Below are positions 44,554 to 56,200 of a stretch of DNA of 64,000 bases, piece after piece; within the stretch, counting starts at the first letter, position 1; the number at the start of each line of letters is the position of its first letter. The DNA comes from Halobacillus litoralis (GTDB taxonomy: Bacteria; Bacillota; Bacilli; Bacillales; Halobacillaceae). The notes beneath the pieces are model-generated. The model did no database searches. It saw nothing but the letters and a program-made list of their open reading frames with translations, and was not told where the DNA came from. The DNA is taken from positions 124,001 to 188,000 of the forward strand of contig NZ_WMEZ01000004.1 of NCBI RefSeq assembly GCF_009856415.1. The letters are read 5' to 3'. The translations under genes and the position numbers were made by a program.

Positions 44554-45666
44554 ATGGATAACCAAATATTACAAGTGTTTCTCCGTTTTATTTACGTCAT
44601 CATGATTGCAATCAGTGTTCTATTTTTCACTTATTTCTCCTGGTTATACTTGCAGCCATTTATCTTCGCTATTGTGTTATCCATCCTCTTGCAACCCTTC
44701 ATTAAATTATTGAACGTACGTTTGCGGATTCCAAGGGGTGCAGCTATTTTGCTTATCCTGTTCATTTTCGGCGGGCTTGCAGGAGGGCTTTTGGCCTTAT
44801 TAGTCGCAGAAATCATTCGGGGTATTCAGTATTTAGCATCTGGAGTTCCTGTTCACTTTTCACTACTAACGGATTACTTGTCTCAAGGGGTTATGAACCT
44901 CTTGAGACCCTTATTATCAAAAGGTGAAGCATTCACCGACAGATTAAGTGTAAATCAGCAACAAACATTGGAAGAATACTTGAAGATGGCGCAGGAGAAA
45001 TTCAGTGAGACAAGCCTCTCCTTATTAAACAGCGCTCTTGAAGCTACAGGCCTTTTTCTAGCAGAGCTCCCATCTTCTTTCGCTTTTATCTTCATCACTC
45101 TGCTTGCTACCTTTTTCATATGTAAAGACTGGAATATGATAGTGAAGTTTTTAAAAAAAGTTTTCCCCGAAACTCTGTCTGAACGTATGCATATTTTCCA
45201 AGGTGAATTTATTCAAACCATAAAAGGACTGCTCCGTGCTCAGTGTATGCTCGTTATGATTTCAACTTCCATTATCGCTACAGGTTTACTAGTGATAGGC
45301 GCTCCACACCCATTGACCATAACATTTCTTGCTGCTATTGTCGATTTCATCCCTTATGTAGGAACAGGCATCATCTTTATCCCTTGGATCATCTATCAGT
45401 TTCTTACAGGAGAATTTATGATGACGATTTGCTTATCCATCCTTTATATGGTCGTCATGCTTACAAGACAAACACTGGAACCAAAATTGTTGGCCGATCA
45501 TTTCGGTGTCCCTCCTATCATCCTTCTTGTCAGTCTTTTTCTCGGTTTTCAGCTATTTGGTGGATTAGGAATGCTGATCAGCCCCATTGCCCTCATGACG
45601 ATCCAGACGTTAGTTAAAACAGGAGTAACTAAAGAAATTTGGACATATATCATTGGAAAAACCTAA
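44554..45666 (+). CDS. ytvI: Sporulation membrane protein YtvI (AI-2E transporter family)
   Basis: A 370-residue polytopic protein with seven to eight helices. The family's C-terminal region is visible: GLLRAQCMLVMISTSIIATGL, FLAAIVDFIPYVGTGIIFIP, RQTLEPKLLADHFGVPPIILLVSLFLGFQLFGGLGM. Start at the ATG at 44554, behind AAGGGAGGTGG. Same length and location (divergent from citZ) as B. subtilis ytvI. Its transported substrate is unknown. Confidence 0.92.
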   Translation: MDNQILQVFLRFIYVIMIAISVLFFTYFSWLYLQPFIFAIVLSILLQPFIKLLNVRLRIPRGAAILLILFIFGGLAGGLLALLVAEIIRGIQYLASGVPVHFSLLTDYLSQGVMNLLRPLLSKGEAFTDRLSVNQQQTLEEYLKMAQEKFSETSLSLLNSALEATGLFLAELPSSFAFIFITLLATFFICKDWNMIVKFLKKVFPETLSERMHIFQGEFIQTIKGLLRAQCMLVMISTSIIATGLLVIGAPHPLTITFLAAIVDFIPYVGTGIIFIPWIIYQFLTGEFMMTICLSILYMVVMLTRQTLEPKLLADHFGVPPIILLVSLFLGFQLFGGLGMLISPIALMTIQTLVKTGVTKEIWTYIIGKT

Positions 45667-45720
45667 CCATTGCTTCTATTTATAGAGAAGAACCTTTAAC
45701 GTTAGTGTTCATCCCTTGTC

Positions 45721-45824
45721 ATTAAAGTATATGGCAGGATGATGTAAGACTCGATTTCGAGACTTTTGTTGAGTAGATGGGGCTCCGGGGAATAACTCGC
45801 TTTCCGGGTGAGCGCGTTGAACCT
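45721..45824. repeat. Composite hairpin element, truncated relic E (reverse orientation)
   Basis: ATTAAAGTATATGGCAGGA (45721-45739) is the complement of the outer right flank of the intact copies. GACTCGATTTCGAGAC follows, like the right terminus of copy D. GGGGAATAACTCGCTTTCC then matches module 1 of copy C reversed. The match stops at about 45822, so only one arm remains. It lies between the convergent ytvI and fxsA genes. Confidence 0.7.
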
Positions 45825-45832
45825 AAAAAGAG

Positions 45833-45865
45833 AAAAAACTCAGAGATATGAATCTCTGAGTTTGC
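45833..45865. terminator. Bidirectional terminator between ytvI and fxsA
   Basis: AAACTCAGAGA (45836-45846) pairs with TCTCTGAGTTT (45853-45863); an A/T run follows on the minus strand. Confidence 0.85.
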
Positions 45866-45867
45866 AT

Positions 45868-46260
45868 TTATTTTCTGTATATTGTGATCGTACCTTTTTG
45901 CATGGCTTTTTGAATCGCATTTCGGATGACTCGTTTAATAGGAAACCTGGTTGCCGGGAATAACAGAATAAAACCAATCGCATCCGTGATGAAGCCGGGT
46001 GTCAGCAACACAGCTCCACCGACTAGTATACAAGCCCCATCCAAAAGTGTATCTTGAGGCATTTGCCCATATTGTACGGATTGTTGGAAGTTCCTGATCG
46101 TTTCTAATCCCTGCTTTTTCGCCAGCCATGCACCTAAAACGCCCGTCAATATAATTAAAAGAATGACCCATATTGGCCCGATTAAGTTTCCTGTCCAAAT
46201 GAGTACACCAATTTCTAATGCGGGAACCACTAAAATAAAAAGCAATAACCAACGAAACAT
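45868..46260 (-). CDS. fxsA: FxsA-family membrane protein
   Basis: A protein of about 130 residues with hydrophobic segments at roughly 2-22, 26-45 and 78-100, fitting the FxsA family. Family motifs WVILLIILTGVLGAWLAKKQGLETI and LVGGAVLLTPGFITDAIGFILLFP are clear. E. coli FxsA affects phage exclusion by F plasmid; the Bacillus homologue (YtzA) has no known role. Start at 46260 behind AGAAGGGAAG. Lies after pyk as in B. subtilis. Confidence 0.92.
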   Translation of the reverse strand: MFRWLLLFILVVPALEIGVLIWTGNLIGPIWVILLIILTGVLGAWLAKKQGLETIRNFQQSVQYGQMPQDTLLDGACILVGGAVLLTPGFITDAIGFILLFPATRFPIKRVIRNAIQKAMQKGTITIYRK

Positions 46261-46318
46261 AGAATCTTCCCTTCTTTCCATTTCCTCTATTATACCTTTT
46301 TTGAGGATACATTGAAAA

Positions 46319-46352
46319 GAAAAGACAGAGAAGTAAATACTCCTCTGTCTGT
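46319..46352 (-). terminator. Terminator after pfkA-pyk
   Basis: AGACAGAG (46323-46330) pairs with CTCTGTCT (46343-46350), followed by a T-rich run on the minus strand. Confidence 0.75.
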
Positions 46353-46369
46353 TTCATCTCGTTTCAATC

Positions 46370-48133
46370 TTATAATACACTTGCGTGACCTTCGTAAATA
46401 TCCCCACGTGAACTATCAATGGTAATGTCAGAACCATCTGTAATCAATTCAAGAGCATCATTAACCCCAACAATTACTGGAATACCGAGGCTTAGTCCCA
46501 CAACCGCTGCGTGAGATGTAAGTCCCCCTTCCATTGTAATGATACCTGCAGCTTTTTCAATGGCTGGCATCATGTCACGATCTGTTCCTTGTGTGACCAG
46601 GATATCTCCATCCTCAATGCGGTTGATGGCATCTTGGGCATTTTTAGTAACGATCGCCCGTCCATATGCACTCTTCTGTCCAACGCCTTGTCCTTTTACG
46701 AGGACATCTCCAATAACGTGGACTTTCATCAAGTTCGTCGTACCACTTTCACCAACAGGTACACCACCAGTGATGACTACTCTGTCACCGCGAATGGCTA
46801 AACCGGAAGCAAGGCTGCGTTCAACAGCAACGTCCAGCATATCATCCGTAGAGTAAGCACGTGGACCCATCACAGCATAAACTCCCCAAACGAGTGATAG
46901 CTTACGATTTACTTCTTCATCAGAAGTGATCGCAACAATCGGAGCTTTTGGACGATACTTAGAAATCATGCGAGCCGTATGTCCACTTTCAGTAGGTGTA
47001 ACGATAGCTGCTGCGTTCAAGTTAATCGCCGTATGAGTAACCGATTGACTGATCGCATCCGTGATTGTCATATCGCTATGCTTGGAACGTTCTTGCAATA
47101 AAGCCATGTGGTTTAAGCCTGTTTCTGTTTTGCTTGCAATGTTATGCATCGTTTGAACAGCCTCGACAGGGTAATCTCCTGCTGCTGTTTCACCGGAAAG
47201 CATAATCGCATCTGTACCGTCAAAGATGGCGTTCGCAACGTCAGAAGCTTCTGCACGTGTTGGACGTGGGTTACGCTGCATAGAGTCAAGCATTTGAGTA
47301 GCTGTAATGACAGGCTTACCTGCTTCATTACACTTACGAATCAAACGCTTTTGTACAAGCGGTACATCTTCAGCTGGAATTTCAACACCAAGGTCACCAC
47401 GAGCAACCATCAAACCATCACTGACTTCAAGGATATCATCGATATTATCGACACCTTCTTGGTTTTCAATTTTTGGAATGATTTGGATGTGACTGGCGTT
47501 ATGCTTCTCAAGAAGTTCTTTGATTTCCAGGACATCTGACGCACGACGGACGAAAGACGCAGCGATAAAGTCTACCCCTTGTTCAATTCCGAACTCGATA
47601 TCCTTCGCATCTTTTTCTGTAATTCCAGGCAAATTGACACTTACGTTAGGAACATTGACACCTTTTTTATTCTTCAATGGGCCATTATTCAATACAGTCG
47701 TCTTAATTTCATTTTTCTCTTTGTCGATTTCTTCTACTTGAAGTTCAACAAGGCCATCATCTAACAAGATCTTAGAGCCCGGGTGAACATCATTGATTAA
47801 TCCAGGATAAGTGACAGAGAAGCGTTCGGCATTCCCTTCAATTTCATCCATAGAAACATAAGTCGTCGAGCCTTTTTCTAAATAGGCTTCTCCATCTTTC
47901 AATGTCCCGGTACGAATTTCCGGGCCTTTTGTATCAAGTAGAATAGCTACAGTTTTCCCTGTCGCTTTAGAAGCTTCACGGATATTATCAATTCTCGCTC
48001 CATGCTCCTCAAAATCTCCATGAGAGAAATTCAAACGAGCGACATTCATCCCTGCTTCAATAAGCTGGGTCAATTTTTCTACAGACTCAGAAGCAGGTCC
48101 GATTGTACTAACGATTTTTGTTTTTCTAAACAT
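46370..48133 (-). CDS. pyk: Pyruvate kinase with C-terminal PEP-utiliser-like domain
   Basis: A 587-residue pyruvate kinase. The barrel has [23 protein letters not shown], the catalytic [14 protein letters not shown] and [12 protein letters not shown], with ATQMLDSM. After the regulatory C-domain a further domain of about 110 residues carries [22 protein letters not shown]. That segment resembles the phospho-histidine domain of PEP synthases and is typical of Bacillus pyruvate kinases. Operon with pfkA, 28 bases apart. Confidence 0.97.
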   Translation of the reverse strand: MFRKTKIVSTIGPASESVEKLTQLIEAGMNVARLNFSHGDFEEHGARIDNIREASKATGKTVAILLDTKGPEIRTGTLKDGEAYLEKGSTTYVSMDEIEGNAERFSVTYPGLINDVHPGSKILLDDGLVELQVEEIDKEKNEIKTTVLNNGPLKNKKGVNVPNVSVNLPGITEKDAKDIEFGIEQGVDFIAASFVRRASDVLEIKELLEKHNASHIQIIPKIENQEGVDNIDDILEVSDGLMVARGDLGVEIPAEDVPLVQKRLIRKCNEAGKPVITATQMLDSMQRNPRPTRAEASDVANAIFDGTDAIMLSGETAAGDYPVEAVQTMHNIASKTETGLNHMALLQERSKHSDMTITDAISQSVTHTAINLNAAAIVTPTESGHTARMISKYRPKAPIVAITSDEEVNRKLSLVWGVYAVMGPRAYSTDDMLDVAVERSLASGLAIRGDRVVITGGVPVGESGTTNLMKVHVIGDVLVKGQGVGQKSAYGRAIVTKNAQDAINRIEDGDILVTQGTDRDMMPAIEKAAGIITMEGGLTSHAAVVGLSLGIPVIVGVNDALELITDGSDITIDSSRGDIYEGHASVL

Positions 48134-48161
48134 TTTATTTCCTCCTCAAGTGCCTCTTGCA

Positions 48162-49142
<981 letters not shown>

Positions 49143-49283
49143 CTATTTATGTTGTCCCCACCCAAAGATGAATCGAAACCTCCGTCTATTTTTATAAGGA
49201 TAGCCTATCCTCTAGTCTATACAATTAATAAAACTTCAACATTCCATTCATCAATGATAGCGTTACCATCCTGTTAAGATGCG

Positions 49284-49306
49284 AAAAGCCGCACCCAAGT
49301 GCGACC
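49284..49306 (-). terminator. Putative terminator after accDA
   Basis: GCCGCAC (49288-49294) pairs with GTGCGAC (49299-49305) with one wobble, followed by TTTT on the minus strand, about 35 bases after the accA stop. Confidence 0.55.
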
Positions 49307-49340
49307 TTTCTTTACGGACTTATTAATTTCAACCATCCTA

Positions 49341-50303
49341 TTATAAATCAAGATACGTGTAATCGCCAATATTTTTGTACTTTAAGAAACGTTTTTCTAA
49401 TAAATCTTCAACTTCAAGAACGCTCAACGTTTCTAAGGAGTCAGAAATGATTTTCTCAATTTCTTGAGCCTGGGCCTGGATATCCCTGTGAGCTCCCCCT
49501 CTTACCTCTGGGATTACACCATCAATCACATTCAATTTTTTCAAGTCATAGGAAGTGATTTTCATGGATTCTGCCGCTTCTTGGGCAAGACCTGCATCCT
49601 TCCATAAAATAGAGGAAGCCCCCTCCGGAGAAATCACGGAATAAGTGGAATTCTCAAGCATGAAAATACGATCTCCGATTCCGAGACCTAGCGCACCACC
49701 ACTACCACCTTCCCCGATGACTATACAAATAACAGGAACAGTGAGACCAGCCATTTCCATCAAGTTTCTGGCAATCGCTTCACTTTGACCTCTTTCCTCT
49801 GCTGCTTTTCCAGGATAAGCTCCTTTTGTATCGATAAATGTAATGATCGGACGTTTGAATTTATCTGCTTGCTTCATTAAGCGGAGAGCTTTTCTGTAGC
49901 CTTCAGGATGCGGCATACCGAAATTGCGACGAATATTTTCTTTCGTATCTTTTCCTCTCTGATGACCAATCACGGTTACGGGTTGACCTTTGAACTTAGC
50001 AATTCCAGAGACAATCGCGGCATCGTCCCCAAAATTACGGTCTCCGTGAAGCTCAAGGAAATCTGTAAAAAGATATTCAATATAATCAAGCGTCGTCGGC
50101 CTTTCAGGGTGACGGGCCATCTGGACACGGTCCCATGGAGCCATTCGGTCATATACATCTGTTTCTAGTCTTTCCAATCGTTTCTCCAATGTGACGATTT
50201 CGTCGCTTAGATCCATCTCGCTATTTTCAGTGAGTCGTTTCAAATCAGAGATTTTTTCTCTTAATTCAATAACAGGTTTCTCGAATTCGAGTACGTGCTT
50301 CAC
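49341..50303 (-). CDS. accA: Acetyl-CoA carboxylase carboxyltransferase subunit alpha
   Basis: A 320-residue AccA. With AccD it transfers carboxyl from carboxybiotin to acetyl-CoA to make malonyl-CoA. [16 protein letters not shown] starts it, and the crotonase-like core shows [21 protein letters not shown] and [17 protein letters not shown]. The GTG start overlaps the accD stop (GTGA) behind GGAGGTGG, so translation is coupled. Confidence 0.97.
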   Translation of the reverse strand: MKHVLEFEKPVIELREKISDLKRLTENSEMDLSDEIVTLEKRLERLETDVYDRMAPWDRVQMARHPERPTTLDYIEYLFTDFLELHGDRNFGDDAAIVSGIAKFKGQPVTVIGHQRGKDTKENIRRNFGMPHPEGYRKALRLMKQADKFKRPIITFIDTKGAYPGKAAEERGQSEAIARNLMEMAGLTVPVICIVIGEGGSGGALGLGIGDRIFMLENSTYSVISPEGASSILWKDAGLAQEAAESMKITSYDLKKLNVIDGVIPEVRGGAHRDIQAQAQEIEKIISDSLETLSVLEVEDLLEKRFLKYKNIGDYTYLDL

Positions 50304-51160
50304 GCTTTGCCACCTCCCACAGTATGAAGATCGAGAACAGTTGTCAGTGTCTTTTTCATGTCATGTCGGTGAATGACTTTGTCCAATTGACCGTGTTCCA
50401 AAAGGAATTCAGCGGTCTGGAAATCCTCTGGAAGCTTTTCACGAATCGTTTGTTCAATGATTCTCCTGCCTGCAAATCCAATCAATGCACCCGGCTCGGC
50501 AAAATTATAATCTCCAAGTGAGGCAAAGCTCGCTGAAACGCCGCCTGTTGTAGGATGGGTCATGACCGAAATGAAAAGGCCGCCGTCTGCATGAAGGCGT
50601 TGGAGTGCAACAGATGTTTTCCCCATTTGCATAAGGCTGAGAACACCCTCCTGCATCCTTGCCCCGCCTGATGCTGTGAAAATGATAAATGGAAGGTTCT
50701 CTTTTCTGGCGTTCTCTATGGCATTCGTGATTTTTTCACCTACCACCGATCCCATGCTTCCCATTCGGAAACGAGCATCCATAACAGCGACAGCTGTTTC
50801 TATGCCATTCATTTTCGCCTTTCCGGTGACAACCGCTTCATTCAAGTCAGACTTTTGACGGTCCTTTTCCAGTTTTTCTTCATATTCAGGGAAATGCAAC
50901 GGGTTATTTGAAATCATGTGCTTGTCCCATTCTACAAAGGATTCTTCATCAAATAAATGTTGGATGCGTTCGTACGCACTGAGACGATGATGATGATCAC
51001 AATGAGGGCAAACATTCATATTTCGATTCAATTCTTTTCTGTAAAAGATTTTTTGGCAGTTTGGGCATTTCTGCATCAAACCTTCAGGTACATCCTGCTT
51101 TGCTTCTTGGCTGGGAATGGATGCGTATCTTTTTTTCTTGCTGAAAAAGTCTCTTAGCAA
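50300..51160 (-). CDS. accD: Acetyl-CoA carboxylase carboxyltransferase subunit beta
   Basis: A 286-residue AccD. An N-terminal zinc ribbon ([23 protein letters not shown]) precedes the carboxyltransferase domain with [19 protein letters not shown] and [13 protein letters not shown]. Start is TTG behind AAGGAGG ([12 protein letters not shown]). Followed by accA with a 4-base overlap. It lies 97 bases after the GntR-family regulator gene and may share its transcript. Confidence 0.97.
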   Translation of the reverse strand: MLRDFFSKKKRYASIPSQEAKQDVPEGLMQKCPNCQKIFYRKELNRNMNVCPHCDHHHRLSAYERIQHLFDEESFVEWDKHMISNNPLHFPEYEEKLEKDRQKSDLNEAVVTGKAKMNGIETAVAVMDARFRMGSMGSVVGEKITNAIENARKENLPFIIFTASGGARMQEGVLSLMQMGKTSVALQRLHADGGLFISVMTHPTTGGVSASFASLGDYNFAEPGALIGFAGRRIIEQTIREKLPEDFQTAEFLLEHGQLDKVIHRHDMKKTLTTVLDLHTVGGGKA

Positions 51161-51257
51161 GGTGATTCCTCCTTTGGGACAAAGCTTCCTTTCTTATCCA
51201 TATATATAAATTTCATTTCGTAATCTGACTCATTCTTTCTAAGTAGATTCGATACGA

Positions 51258-51854
51258 TTATTGAAATAGACGTATGATTTTCATTGTATCTTCTTCCTCC
51301 ATGACGGTTACCATTTCTTCATACCAAGCATCCGAATAGCTTACATCATGGACGGTGTGGGTAAACCCTGAAATGAATTGCCACATCGACAAAAGGAGAG
51401 GTTGATCACAAAGGCTGAACAAATATTCAAATACCTTTTGATGCCTCTGAGCGTTTGTATGATCTATAATGATTGCTCTTAATTCGCTCCTGTTCCGACT
51501 GTCTAAATGTCCGTTCAACAAAAACAGTACTTCTTTTTCTATCATTTGTTTAGCGGTCATCAATTCACTCTTGGTCCTCGATTCGTTAAGTAAGAAGTTG
51601 GAAAGCAGCTCGACCATGTGATAAGGCCGGTATGCTCTCATATAGGTGCCCTCACCTCTTCTTGTTTCAATCAACCCTAAAAGCTCCATCGCCCGAAAGG
51701 CTTCCCGGATTGAGGACCTGCCTACATTCAATTGTTCACTTAACTCTCGTTCTGAAGGGAGCTTATCTCCAGGCTTTAACCGATGTTCTTCAATGTATGA
51801 CTTCAACTGTTGAAGAACGCCTTCATAAACTTTCCCCCGATGCTCCTGGGCCAC
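51258..51854 (-). CDS. GntR/FadR-subfamily transcriptional regulator
   Basis: 198 residues. The N-terminal winged helix (YEGVLQQLKSYIEEHRLKPGDKLPSERELSEQLNVGRSSIREAFRAMELLGLI, residues 10-62) is characteristic of GntR. The shortened all-helical C-terminal domain (about 85-198) is of FadR/FCD type. Start is GTG. It lies between malic enzyme and accD. A 17-base perfect palindrome with the FadR-type core TGGTCTGACCA overlaps the malic-enzyme start region (53213-53229) and is its likely operator. Ligand unknown; malate, pyruvate or an acyl-CoA would fit the neighbours. Confidence 0.88.
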   Translation of the reverse strand: MAQEHRGKVYEGVLQQLKSYIEEHRLKPGDKLPSERELSEQLNVGRSSIREAFRAMELLGLIETRRGEGTYMRAYRPYHMVELLSNFLLNESRTKSELMTAKQMIEKEVLFLLNGHLDSRNRSELRAIIIDHTNAQRHQKVFEYLFSLCDQPLLLSMWQFISGFTHTVHDVSYSDAWYEEMVTVMEEEDTMKIIRLFQ

Positions 51855-51935
51855 GGTTCACGGACACCTCTTTTCATCTCTAACCACAATCAAGTTATGT
51901 AGAAGGAGCAACCGAAAAGGCTCCCCCTTCTCATA

Positions 51936-53174
51936 TCAATCTTCATCAATTAAAGTCAGTTGTCTAGTTTTTTCTGCCACTTCTTCAGGGTCTACATGAT
52001 GACGGGCAACCCCGGACTCCATCGCTGCTTTTGCCACGCTAGCCGCAACTGCTGGTGCCACTCGTGGATCGAATGGTGCAGGGATTACGTAGTCTTCACT
52101 CAATTCATCCTCACTTACTAAGGAGGCAATTGCTTCAGCTGCAGCAATTTTCATTTTTTCATTAATTCTTGTCGCTCTTACATCTAACGCTCCACGGAAG
52201 ATCCCCGGAAATGCCAGCACATTATTCACCTGATTAGGGAAGTCTGACCGGCCTGTCCCGATGACACGCGCTCCAGCTTCTTTTGCATCTTCCGGCATAA
52301 TTTCAGGTTCAGGGTTTGCCATGGCAAAGATGATAGAATCATCATTCATTTTAGATACGGTCTCTTTGGAAAGTAATCCACCTACGGATACACCAATAAA
52401 CACATCCGCGCCTTCCATGACCTCTTCAAGATTCCCTTCTGTGCGGTCTTTATTCGTAATTTTAGCAATTTCATCTTTCACATCGTTCATTCCATAATCG
52501 CGGCCTTCAAAAATAGCACCTTTGGAATCACACATGATGATGTCACGCACACCGAAATGATAGAGCAATTTAATAATAGCAATTCCAGCAGCTCCAGCGC
52601 CGTTTGCCACCACTTTGATTTCCGAGAATGTTTTCCCAGTTATTTTTAAAGCATTCATTAATCCAGCTACTGTAACGATTGCCGTACCATGTTGGTCGTC
52701 ATGGAAGATTGGAATATTCGTCTCTTTCTTCAGTCGATCTTCGATGATGAAGCAGTTGGGTGCGGCGATATCTTCTAGATTCACACCGCCAAAAGTAGGT
52801 TCCATCAATTTTACTGTTTGCACAATCTGATCTATATCACGCGTGTTCAAACAAATGGGGAATGCATCTACTCCTGCAAAACTCTTGAATAAAGCAGCTT
52901 TACCTTCCATGACTGGCAGGGCAGCCTCAGGACCAATATTCCCCAGCCCAAGAACAGCCGATCCATCACTGACAACAGCCACCATATTCCCTTTCATTGT
53001 ATAATCGTAGACCGTATCTTTATGGTCATAGATCTCTTTACAAGGCTCTGCCACGCCAGGAGAATAGGCAAGGCTCAAGTCTCTAGCATTCCTGACGGGA
53101 ACCTTTGAATGGGTTTCAAGTTTTCCTTTATTGACACGGTGTATGTGCAAAGCTTCATCTCTTAAATTCGACAC
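51936..53174 (-). CDS. ytsJ: Malic enzyme (YtsJ-like)
   Basis: A 412-residue malic enzyme that converts malate to pyruvate and CO2. The catalytic N-domain has NARDLSLAYSPGVAEPCKEI, NGSAVLGLGNIGP-like SDGSAVLGLGNIGPEAALPVMEGKA, and HDDQHGTAIVTVAG. The Rossmann domain has VVANGAGAAGIAIIKLL. B. subtilis YtsJ of the same size is the main, NADP-linked form. Start is GTG behind AAGGAGAG. Located between dnaE and accD as in B. subtilis; promoter and palindromic operator lie directly upstream. Confidence 0.94.
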   Translation of the reverse strand: MSNLRDEALHIHRVNKGKLETHSKVPVRNARDLSLAYSPGVAEPCKEIYDHKDTVYDYTMKGNMVAVVSDGSAVLGLGNIGPEAALPVMEGKAALFKSFAGVDAFPICLNTRDIDQIVQTVKLMEPTFGGVNLEDIAAPNCFIIEDRLKKETNIPIFHDDQHGTAIVTVAGLMNALKITGKTFSEIKVVANGAGAAGIAIIKLLYHFGVRDIIMCDSKGAIFEGRDYGMNDVKDEIAKITNKDRTEGNLEEVMEGADVFIGVSVGGLLSKETVSKMNDDSIIFAMANPEPEIMPEDAKEAGARVIGTGRSDFPNQVNNVLAFPGIFRGALDVRATRINEKMKIAAAEAIASLVSEDELSEDYVIPAPFDPRVAPAVAASVAKAAMESGVARHHVDPEEVAEKTRQLTLIDED

Positions 53175-53212
53175 GACGACACTCTCCTTTTAAACTTATA
53201 GTGAACCGACCC

Positions 53213-53229
53213 TGGTGGTCTGACCACCA
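53213..53229. promoter_or_regulatory. Palindromic operator for the adjacent GntR/FadR regulator
   Basis: TGGTGGTCTGACCACCA is a perfect 17-base palindrome containing TGGTCTGACCA, the kind of site bound by FadR-subfamily GntR proteins. It sits just after the -10 of the malic-enzyme promoter, at about +5 to +21. Confidence 0.75.
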
Positions 53230-53240
53230 TTAACCTCTTA

Positions 53241-53268
53241 ATTATAACAGATGAATATGGAGTGTAAA
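53241..53268 (-). promoter_or_regulatory. Promoter of the malic-enzyme/GntR unit
   Basis: Minus-strand TTTACA (53263-53268), 16 bases, TATAAT (53241-53246). Confidence 0.7.
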
Positions 53269-53294
53269 GAAATACAAAAATCCGGGCTGAGCTT

Positions 53295-56200
53295 TTAATG
53301 ATCTTCCCCATCTTTCACAGGTCTGATAGCTACGGATGACTCTCCAAAAAATTCATTTAATTTACCCACCGAGATATCATTCACCTCAAGACAATAGGTT
53401 TCATCCAGTTTATAAGTCACTCGATCTTCAGATCGAAAAATGAAGATTGGTGTATTACCCGGGAAATATTCAGTAAGCTTTTTCAATTTTTCTATTGAAT
53501 AGTGTTCATTTTCTTCCGTCACCTTGATAAAAAGCCGCTGTTTTTTTTCACTGGGGAAGGCCCCCATGTCTAAAGGCTCCGCATGGTTAATGATCAATTG
53601 TTTCTGTCCTCTTCTTTCATCCACTTTCCCTTTCAAGTCCACGAGCATTTGTTCTTTTACCCAAACTTTTATATTCCGATAAGTTTCCGGAAAAAGGACG
53701 GCATCCATTTCAGCGGTTTCATCGCTAATGGTCAGGAACGCCATAGGATCGCCTCGTTTCGTACGTATTTCACGGAGACCATCAATAACCACGGCTACCT
53801 CCACTTGCTTTTTTGTAAAACGATGAGCTTCACTAATAGGAACGATGCCCTTTTCATGAAGTTCTTTCCGTTGATGTCCCAATGGATGTTGAGACATGTA
53901 GGTACCGAGCACCTCTTTTTCCATCGATAAACGCTTCAAAGGAGGGAATGGCTCCACTTCCACCATCTCCATATCCAATTCATTTCCGAAGAATCCGGGC
54001 TGGTCTTGGAATTCCTTAAAAAGTTCTCCCTGCTCTAAAGCTTGATCAATGCTCGCAAGGACACTCGCTCTATTTTGATGCAGGTCATCGAAGGCACCCG
54101 CAAGAACCAAGGCTTCAATGACTTTTCTTGAAACAACCTTTCCGTCAACACGCAAACAAAAATCATTGAGATTCCGAAAAGGTCCTCTCGATCTCTCTTC
54201 CAGGATTGCTTGGGCGGCCTGGTAGCCGACACCTTTCACAGCCGTCATTCCGATTCTGATTTCCCCTGAATCGTCATGGTTAAGCGCTTGGCTTTTATTC
54301 ACAGATGGTGCTTTTACTTTTACGTTCATATCCCTGGCTTCACGAATATACATCGTCATCTTCTCATGATCACCGAGATGGGCATTCATCAACTCTGCCA
54401 TAAAGTAGGAAGGGTAATGTGCTTTCATGTAGGCTAATCGATATGAAATCAAACTATAAGCGACCGCATGGCTCCTGTTGAATCCATAATTGGAGAACTT
54501 GACGATCCAATCAAACAACTGATGAGCAATCGATTCAACATAACCTTTCGCCTTACATCCTTGGACGAACGTCATCCGTTCTTCTTCTAAAACATCGGCT
54601 TGCTTTTTACTTACTGCTCGCCTTAAAAGATCGGCTTCCCCTAATGAATATCCCGCCACACGACGAGCGACTTCCATGATTTGTTCTTGATAAACCAACA
54701 CCCCAAACGTATGGGCAAGAATCGGCTTTAAGTCAGGATGCGGATATTCAACATCTCTCAGGCCATGCTTCCTTTCAATATATAAAGGGATATATTCCAT
54801 CGGCCCTGGCCTGTAAAGAGCGTTCACCGCGACAACATCTTCAAAATGATTGGGTTTTAAACGAAGCAGCACATTCTTCATCCCTTGAGACTCCAGTTGA
54901 AAAACCCCATTGGTTCTTCCACTTTTCAAAAGGTCAAATGTTTGATGATCATCGAGCGGTATATGACTGATTGAAAAGTCCCTTTGACGGTAGCGTTGCA
55001 CTTTCTTTTCCATTCTCTCTAGGAAAGAGAGATTCCGGAGGCCGAGAAAATCTATTTTTAGAAGTCCCACTTTCTCAAGGTCTCCCATAGCAAATTGAGT
55101 TAAGGAAACAGGACCTTGACTTTTTAAAAGCGCTGTATATTTCACAAGTGGTTCTTCACTTAATACAACACCTGCCGCATGGGTCGATACATGTCGCGGA
55201 AGCCCTTCAAGCTTCGTAGCTACCCGGAACAACAGTTTTAAACGATCGGAATTTCTGATGTACTCTTTCAGCTCCTCCGATTTCTTCACAAGATCTACGA
55301 GTGATGAAGTGGTCGTTTTTGGAATCTGATGAAGAATGAAGGAAGCATCACTTTCATCTATTTTTAATACCTTAAACAACTCTCTCAAAACACTCCTTGC
55401 AGCAAATGTTCCAAATGTACAAATCTGAGCCACATGGTCACTCCCATATTTCTCAGCTACATAGGAGATCACTTCGTCTCTCCGATGGTCCGGAAAGTCA
55501 ATATCAATATCCGGCATCGTTACTCTCTCGGGATTGAGAAAACGTTCGAATAACAAATGATACTCCAAGGGATCCACCTGGGTGATCCCAAGCAAATAGG
55601 AGACGATGGATCCAGCTGCAGAACCACGCCCTGGCCCAGCTTGAATTCCGTTTGTCCTCGCGTAACTGATGAAATCCCAAACGATCAAAAAATAATCACT
55701 GAAGCCCATGGTTGCTATAATAGACAACTCATGATTCAGCCTTTCCAAAGCTCGATCGCGATTCTTTGGATCGTATTTTTCCGGTAATGATGATTCACAA
55801 AGCTGTCGTAAGTAAGCATCCGAGCTTTTGTTTTCTGGAGAAGGATAAGAAGGAAGCAATTGCCTGTTCAATTCCAAATCTACTTGGCAAGCATCCACAA
55901 TTTCCTTTGTTGCTATAAGGGATTCAGGCCACCATTCCCCAAAAAAGCGCTCCATTTCTTCTTGAGACTTCAAATAGTAGTGATGATCATTGTTTTCAGG
56001 GCTATAGCGTGATCCTTCATCAATTGCTCGTAAACATTGGAAAGCATCCGAATCCCCTCGATCCAAATAACGGACATCTCCAATAGCGACAACATTCATT
56101 CCGTTTCTCTTCACCCATTCTCTTAAAGGTGTATGTAATTGGCGTTCCGAATGGAGATCACGATCTTGGATACTCAGATATAATCGATTCTGTCCTAAGA

